A stretch of DNA of 64,000 nt from JACQFV01 sp964593585 (GTDB lineage Bacteria; Zixibacteria; MSB-5A5; WJJR01). Location of the stretch: assembly GCA_964593585.1 (NCBI GenBank), contig CAZQIZ010000015.1, positions 5,791-69,790 of the forward strand, written 5' to 3'. Shown one piece after another: positions 58,051 through 64,000 of the stretch (within the stretch, counting starts at the first letter, position 1; the number at the start of each line of letters is the position of its first letter). Under the pieces are notes generated by a model that was given only the letters and a program-made list of their open reading frames with translations, had not been told where the DNA came from and ran no database searches. Both the position numbers and the translations under genes were made by a program.

Positions 58051-59022
58051 TTACGCCTTCGGTTTCACATAGGCCTTGGTGATACGGACCGGGGTGAGAG
58101 GACGTTCGCGTTGCGCCGGGGTCTTGGCGATCTTCTGCACCACATCCATCCCTTCGATCACCTCGCCGAAGGCGGTGTACTTGCCGTCGAGACTGGCGAC
58201 GCGTCCGAGACAGATGAAGAACTGCGAGCCGGCGGAGTTAAGAAACTCGGGACGCTCCGGCTCGCCCGGCTTGGCGAGCGGGTCGACTTTGCGCGCCATC
58301 GAAAGGATCCCCTCGTCGTGCTTGATGGTTGTGGAGAACTCGGCCGGCAGCGTGTATCCGGGGCCGCCGGTGCCCGCGCCGGTGGGGTCACCGGCCTGGA
58401 TCACGAAACCGGGAACCACGCGATGGAAAAGCAGGGAATCGTAGAAACCGCTGTTGATCAAGTAGACAAAGCTCTGGCAGTGCTTCATGGCAACATCGGG
58501 CCAAAGTTCGATCGTGATGTTGCCCATCGAGGTCTCAAGGACCACGATCGGCTTTTCTTCGGCATCGAACGCGACCTCCTTGTAGGGCGCCGTGGGATCG
58601 ACAGGTTTGGCGGGCGCGGCGGCGACGGTGGTATCTGGCGGCGCCCCAGGCACGGTGTCAGCGGGAGTCGTGGTGACGGCGGCCGTGTCGCCGCCCGGCA
58701 CGCTCACGGCGCCGGCGGGCGGAGTCGGCGTGGTCGTATCGACCACCACCGGCGTGTCGGTGGGTCTGGCGGCCGGCAGGGAGTCGGTCTTGGCCGTATC
58801 GTTGCGCATCTGCGCGGCACGGACGCGGGCGGCGACATTGTCGGCGGCCCGTCGCGCCGAATCGGCCTCGGCTTCCATCGCCTTACGCGCCTCGTCCTGC
58901 TTGATGCTGTCGGCCACCGGATCGCTTTGCGCCTGTGCCGCATACGGCGTCGATCCGACGACGACCGCGGCCATGATGCCCAGAAGGGTCAACCACGTGC
59001 AACTACGCTTGGTGAGTCTCAT
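58051..59022 (-). CDS. Exported cyclophilin-type peptidyl-prolyl isomerase with low-complexity linker
   Basis: 323 residues from ATG 59022 (AGGAG nine bases before). A signal peptide ends AAQAQ. Residues of about 30-75 are charged and helical; about 78-140 are Pro/Thr/Ala/Asp-rich, a flexible linker. The cyclophilin domain begins near 155: VVLETSMGNITIELWPDVA, KHCQSFVYLI, FHRVVPGFVIQAGDPTG, GYTLPAEF, SAGSQFFICLG and YTAFGEVIEGMDVVQKI. Key active-site residues FHR, QF and F are present. It probably acts in the periplasm. The neighbour at 59226 is a paralogue with a much shorter lead. Confidence 0.93.
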   Translation of the reverse strand: MRLTKRSCTWLTLLGIMAAVVVGSTPYAAQAQSDPVADSIKQDEARKAMEAEADSARRAADNVAARVRAAQMRNDTAKTDSLPAARPTDTPVVVDTTTPTPPAGAVSVPGGDTAAVTTTPADTVPGAPPDTTVAAAPAKPVDPTAPYKEVAFDAEEKPIVVLETSMGNITIELWPDVAMKHCQSFVYLINSGFYDSLLFHRVVPGFVIQAGDPTGAGTGGPGYTLPAEFSTTIKHDEGILSMARKVDPLAKPGEPERPEFLNSAGSQFFICLGRVASLDGKYTAFGEVIEGMDVVQKIAKTPAQRERPLTPVRITKAYVKPKA

Positions 59023-59167
59023 TCGTTCGGTCTCCTCTGCCCTGCCCCGATGCAACGGGGCCAATCAAGCCCGTTGGCGCGCCGGCGGCAACACCTTTCT
59101 ACCCCGAGCGTCGCGCCCGGCCGACGTACATCGCTTTGGCGATGACATATTGTCGGCCGCGCTCAAG

Positions 59168-59199
59168 CAAAAGGCCGTCCCTGCGGTCCAGGGACGGCC
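59168..59199 (-). terminator. Rho-independent terminator of the second cyclophilin gene
   Basis: Eleven-bp arms GGCCGTCCCTG / CAGGGACGGCC (59173-59183, 59189-59199) followed on the minus strand by TTTTG. It separates the two cyclophilin genes, so each has its own end. Confidence 0.8.
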
Positions 59200-59225
59200 C
59201 TTTGAGAATATAAGCGGACAGCCGA

Positions 59226-59900
59226 TTAACCCTTCGGCTCCATGTAGACCTTGGTCATCAACACGGGGGTCACCGGACGGTCGCCGGCCCCGGTCTTGAC
59301 CTTGCCGATCGCCTCGACCACTTCGAGACCCTCGACCACCTTGCCGAAGATCGTGTACTGCTTGTCGAGGTTCTTGGTGCGCTCGCGCGAGAGGCAGATG
59401 AAGAACTGCGAGCCCGCCGAGTTCGGATCGGGGGTGCGGGCCATCGAGAGAATGCCCAGATCGTGCTTGAGCGTATCGGAAAATTCGGCCGGAACGGTGT
59501 AGCCGGGGCCGCCCATGCCGGTGCCCTGCGGGTCGCCGCCCTGGATCACGAAACCGGGGATGATGCGGTGGAACGACACCGAATCGTAGTAGTTCTTGCC
59601 GACGAGATAGACAAAGCTCTGGCAGTGCTTGGGCGCGACATCGGGCCACAGTTCGAGGACCATCTTGCCCATGGTGGTTTCGACGACGACACGCGGCTTT
59701 TCGCCCTTGGCGAATGTGATGTGCTTGTACGGCGCTGCGGGATCCACCGCCACCTCCGGTTTGGGTTTGACCTCGCGCGATTCGGCGGGGGCCGGCTTGT
59801 TGTCCTGGGCGGCGGCCGGGCCGGCCAGGAGCGTCAGGGACGCCAACGACAGCGTGGCGACGGAACAGACCAGCGTCGACCAGCGATGCGAACCTCTCAT
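59226..59900 (-). CDS. Exported cyclophilin-type peptidyl-prolyl isomerase
   Basis: 224 residues from ATG 59900, with GGAGG seven bases upstream; the upstream TTG at 59906 is less likely. A signal peptide ends AAAQ, followed by a short Lys/Pro/Glu linker. The cyclophilin domain starts near 65: VVVETTMGKMVLELWPDVA, KHCQSFVYLV, FHRIIPGFVIQGGDPQG, GYTVPAEF, NSAGSQFFICLSRE and YTIFGKVVEGLEVVEAI. It differs from its neighbour mainly by the absence of the long linker, so the two look like a tandem duplication. Confidence 0.94.
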   Translation of the reverse strand: MRGSHRWSTLVCSVATLSLASLTLLAGPAAAQDNKPAPAESREVKPKPEVAVDPAAPYKHITFAKGEKPRVVVETTMGKMVLELWPDVAPKHCQSFVYLVGKNYYDSVSFHRIIPGFVIQGGDPQGTGMGGPGYTVPAEFSDTLKHDLGILSMARTPDPNSAGSQFFICLSRERTKNLDKQYTIFGKVVEGLEVVEAIGKVKTGAGDRPVTPVLMTKVYMEPKG

Positions 59901-60001
59901 GGACAATCCTCCTTGGGTTTTCTTCGGAAATCGGGGGCCGTCAAATCACGGCACGGCGGTTATACCCCGCAGGCATCGTATGGTTCGGTCCGCGGCGCCC
60001 C

Positions 60002-60430
60002 TTAGTGCGAACGGACCGGGGCCTCATCGACGATGCGCAGGCGATTCTTCGCGCGGCGGAAGGCGGCGGTGGCGCGGTCGATGTCCCACGCCTGGTCGCC
60101 GTGCGCCGCGTCATGGAGTCGTTTCTGCGCGCGCTCGAGCGCGGCCTGCGCGCGCTGGCGGTCGATGGCGCTGGCCAGTTCGGCGGCATCGGCCAGAATC
60201 GTGGCGCGGTTGCCGGCCACTTCGATGAAGCCACCGGAAACCGCCATGATGCGCTCATTGCCGTTGGCCATGACGATGGTGAGTTTCCCCGGAACCAACG
60301 GCGAAATCAGCGGCGCATGGTGAGCCATCACGCCCAAATACCCCTTGGCGCCGGGCACAATGATCGAGGTGACCGTCTCTTCCAAGACGGTCTCCTCCGG
60401 GGTGACAATCGACAGGTGAAAGGATGCCAT
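60002..60430 (-). CDS. atpC: ATP synthase epsilon subunit
   Basis: 142 residues. Central-stalk subunit of F1: N-terminal beta-sandwich (FHLSIVTPEETVLEETVTSI, GYLGVMAHHAPLISPLVPGK, VSGGFIEVAGNRATILADAA) and C-terminal helical hairpin (ASAIDRQRAQAALERAQKRL). The stop is followed by a non-coding stretch and the cyclophilin gene on the same strand. It is the last gene of atpA-G-D-C, with a GGACC-type repeat before it. Confidence 0.96.
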   Translation of the reverse strand: MASFHLSIVTPEETVLEETVTSIIVPGAKGYLGVMAHHAPLISPLVPGKLTIVMANGNERIMAVSGGFIEVAGNRATILADAAELASAIDRQRAQAALERAQKRLHDAAHGDQAWDIDRATAAFRRAKNRLRIVDEAPVRSH

Positions 60431-60434
60431 TATG

Positions 60435-60462
60435 ATAGGTCCAACAGGACGAATCGGTCCTA
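60435..60462. repeat. GGACC-type inverted repeat, copy 3
   Basis: ATAGGTCC and GGTCCTAT flank a 12-base centre in the 39-base gap between atpD (stop 60470) and atpC (start 60430); one mismatch in the arms. It shares the GGACC/ATAGGACC core with copies at 1886-1907 and 28142-28170. Confidence 0.6.
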
Positions 60463-60469
60463 TTGAGCG

Positions 60470-61888
<1,419 letters not shown>

Positions 61889-61940
61889 GCGTTGATCCTC
61901 TCTATCCCTTCGCGTGCGTTCCGAAAGAGCAGGCTCGGCG

Positions 61941-61955
61941 GGAGCCTCGCCCTCC
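61941..61955. repeat. 15-base repeat shared with mtaB interior
   Basis: GGAGCCTCGCCCTCC, in the 81-base gap between atpG and atpD, is identical to 30980-30994 inside mtaB. The preceding bases AGCAGGCTCGGCG can fold back on it in part. Confidence 0.6.
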
Positions 61956-61969
61956 ACAAGAGCAACGAA

Positions 61970-62836
61970 TTACTTGATTGCCTCGGCGCCGCCGACGATG
62001 TCGAGCAGCTCCTTGGTGATGGCGCCCTGGCGCGCCTTGTTAAATTGCAACGTCAGCGAATCGATCATCTCGCCGGCCGATTTGGTCGCGGCGCCCATCG
62101 CCAGCATCCGGGCGGCGTGCTCGGAGGCAAACGACTCCGAAAGCGCGGTCTGGATGACGGTGGACGCGTAACGCGGCATGAGGTCGGAGAAGATGGCGAC
62201 CGGATCGGGCTCAAAGATGTAATCGGCCACGGTTGTCACGGATTGGTCGCCGGGCACAATCGGCAGAAACGGCGCGACGGTGACTTCGCTGCGCGCGGTC
62301 GAAATAAACCGGGCGTAGATCAGCTGGATCGCATCGGTCTGGCCGGTGACAAAGCGCTGGGTCAGGTCGTTGGTGATCTGCTTGACCCGCGCCAGATCCA
62401 TGTTGCCGCCAAAGTCCAGATGCGCGGCGATAACCGGAGTGGAGCGCTTCTTGAACCAATCGTTGCCCCGCTTGCCGATGCAGACCAACTCGGCGGTCCC
62501 CGGCTCGTGGCGGCGCAGCACCTGCGAGGCGCGGCGGATCAAATTGGCGTTGAACGATCCGCAGAGACCGCGGTCGGCGGTGACGAGCACATACGTTGTC
62601 TTCTTAACCGGACGGGCGGCGAAGTAGGGATGCAGCATGCCGCCGCCGGGCTGGACCGCCGCGCGCGAGAGGTTGGCCAGGATCAGCTCCAGCCTATCGG
62701 CATAGGGACGCGCCCTCTCGGCGCGTGTCTGCGCCTTGCGCAGCTTGGCGGCCGAGACCATCTCCATGGCCTTGGTGATCTGCTTGGTCGAGTTGACCGA
62801 GCGAATCCGGCGTTTGATGTCGCGCAACGATGGCAT
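61970..62836 (-). CDS. atpG: ATP synthase gamma subunit
   Basis: 288 residues. Rotor shaft of F1: N-terminal helix RDIKRRIRSVNSTKQITKAM, MVSAAKLRKAQ, the Rossmann core with VTADRGLCGSFNANLIR and C-terminal helix AARMLAMGAATKSAGEMIDS with LTLQFNKARQGAITKELLDI. Lies between atpA and atpD as usual. Confidence 0.97.
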   Translation of the reverse strand: MPSLRDIKRRIRSVNSTKQITKAMEMVSAAKLRKAQTRAERARPYADRLELILANLSRAAVQPGGGMLHPYFAARPVKKTTYVLVTADRGLCGSFNANLIRRASQVLRRHEPGTAELVCIGKRGNDWFKKRSTPVIAAHLDFGGNMDLARVKQITNDLTQRFVTGQTDAIQLIYARFISTARSEVTVAPFLPIVPGDQSVTTVADYIFEPDPVAIFSDLMPRYASTVIQTALSESFASEHAARMLAMGAATKSAGEMIDSLTLQFNKARQGAITKELLDIVGGAEAIK

Positions 62837-62856
62837 GTTACATATCCAACCAGTTC

Positions 62857-62881
62857 GTAGAAGCGGCTCTTGAGCCGCGTC
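62857..62881. repeat. 25-base palindromic repeat shared with mtaB interior
   Basis: Contains GCGGCTC/GAGCCGC. It matches 30900-30924 inside mtaB except for two bases. A second hairpin, CGGGCAATGCCCG, lies at about 62898-62910 in the same 135-base gap between atpA and atpG. Confidence 0.65.
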
Positions 62882-62971
62882 ACTTCATCCACCAAGCGGC
62901 GGGCAATGCCCGTCCTACATCTTCCAATCCCACGGCGGGCCAACCCCGCCCGACCCTCCCGAGCGCGGCCG

Positions 62972-64000
<1,029 letters not shown>

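Noticed and set aside
61889..61957. N-terminal extension of AtpD (EGEAPAEPALSERTRRD)
   Set aside because: Encoded by a dispersed DNA repeat; ATG 61888 has a good ribosome site and gives the standard AtpD start.

Overview
The window is 64 kb of GC-rich (about 60-65%), densely coding chromosome from a Gram-negative (diderm) bacterium. A TonB-dependent receptor, a TolC-type exit duct, outer-membrane barrels, lipoproteins with lipoboxes, RseP and LepB all point to an outer membrane. GWxTD-type and NHL-type lipoproteins, a dockerin-like tail, a fused TIGR03960/DUF2344 radical-SAM protein, a Cys-type CcmE and many short palindromic intergenic repeats fit an uncultured lineage of the FCB group or a neighbour (for example Zixibacteria-like). 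That placement is inference; there is no 16S rRNA gene here. Pyruvate:ferredoxin oxidoreductase together with c-type cytochrome maturation suggests anaerobic or facultative respiratory life. No CRISPR array, insertion sequence, integrase or prophage was seen.

Layout. 0-6.4 kb: the end of a histidine kinase with its NtrC-type regulator, a secreted coiled-coil protein, an outer-membrane barrel, then a monoheme cytochrome-porin fusion overlapping a CX4CH cytochrome lipoprotein. 6.6-14.1 kb: a GWxTD lipoprotein, a membrane PAS histidine kinase, tRNA-Leu, and a coupled TonB receptor/NHL lipoprotein pair. 14.2-18.0 kb: smpB-murI-rdgB, tRNA-Pro, tRNA-Arg, an NCS2 purine permease and tRNA-His. 18.3-26.4 kb: a heavy-metal efflux island with a Cys-rich secreted protein, CusC/CusB/CusA-like proteins, a protein with two YHS/TRASH-like modules, and a heme-binding-domain protein. 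26.7-34.8 kb: miaB, a TPR protein, mtaB, the TIGR03960/DUF2344 fusion and def, all on the minus strand. 35.0-39.9 kb: nifJ, a dihydroorotate-dehydrogenase-like protein and tRNA-Glu. 40.0-42.9 kb: a Ser/Thr kinase with TPRs. 43.0-45.6 kb: ccmABCDE. 45.8-50.8 kb: a three-gene signalling cassette (GAF kinase, REC-GAF kinase, NtrC-type regulator). 50.9-54.1 kb: a secreted cadherin-like/beta-helix protein split into two frames. 54.2-57.3 kb: dxr-rseP-lepB. 57.4-59.9 kb: a thioredoxin-fold protein and two exported cyclophilins. 60.0-64.0 kb: atpA(partial)-G-D-C.

How the parts fit. The two cytochrome proteins at 4.9-6.4 kb would need the Ccm system at 43-45.6 kb; ccmF, ccmG and ccmH must lie elsewhere. 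The metal island reads as one export pathway with periplasmic metal- and heme-binding accessories. Two sigma-54-dependent regulators, each beside kinases, imply RpoN-controlled regulons, but no convincing -24/-12 promoter was found. Dispersed palindromes are notable: a GGACC-rich inverted repeat recurs next to stop codons, and pieces of two repeats found between ATP synthase genes also occur inside the mtaB reading frame.
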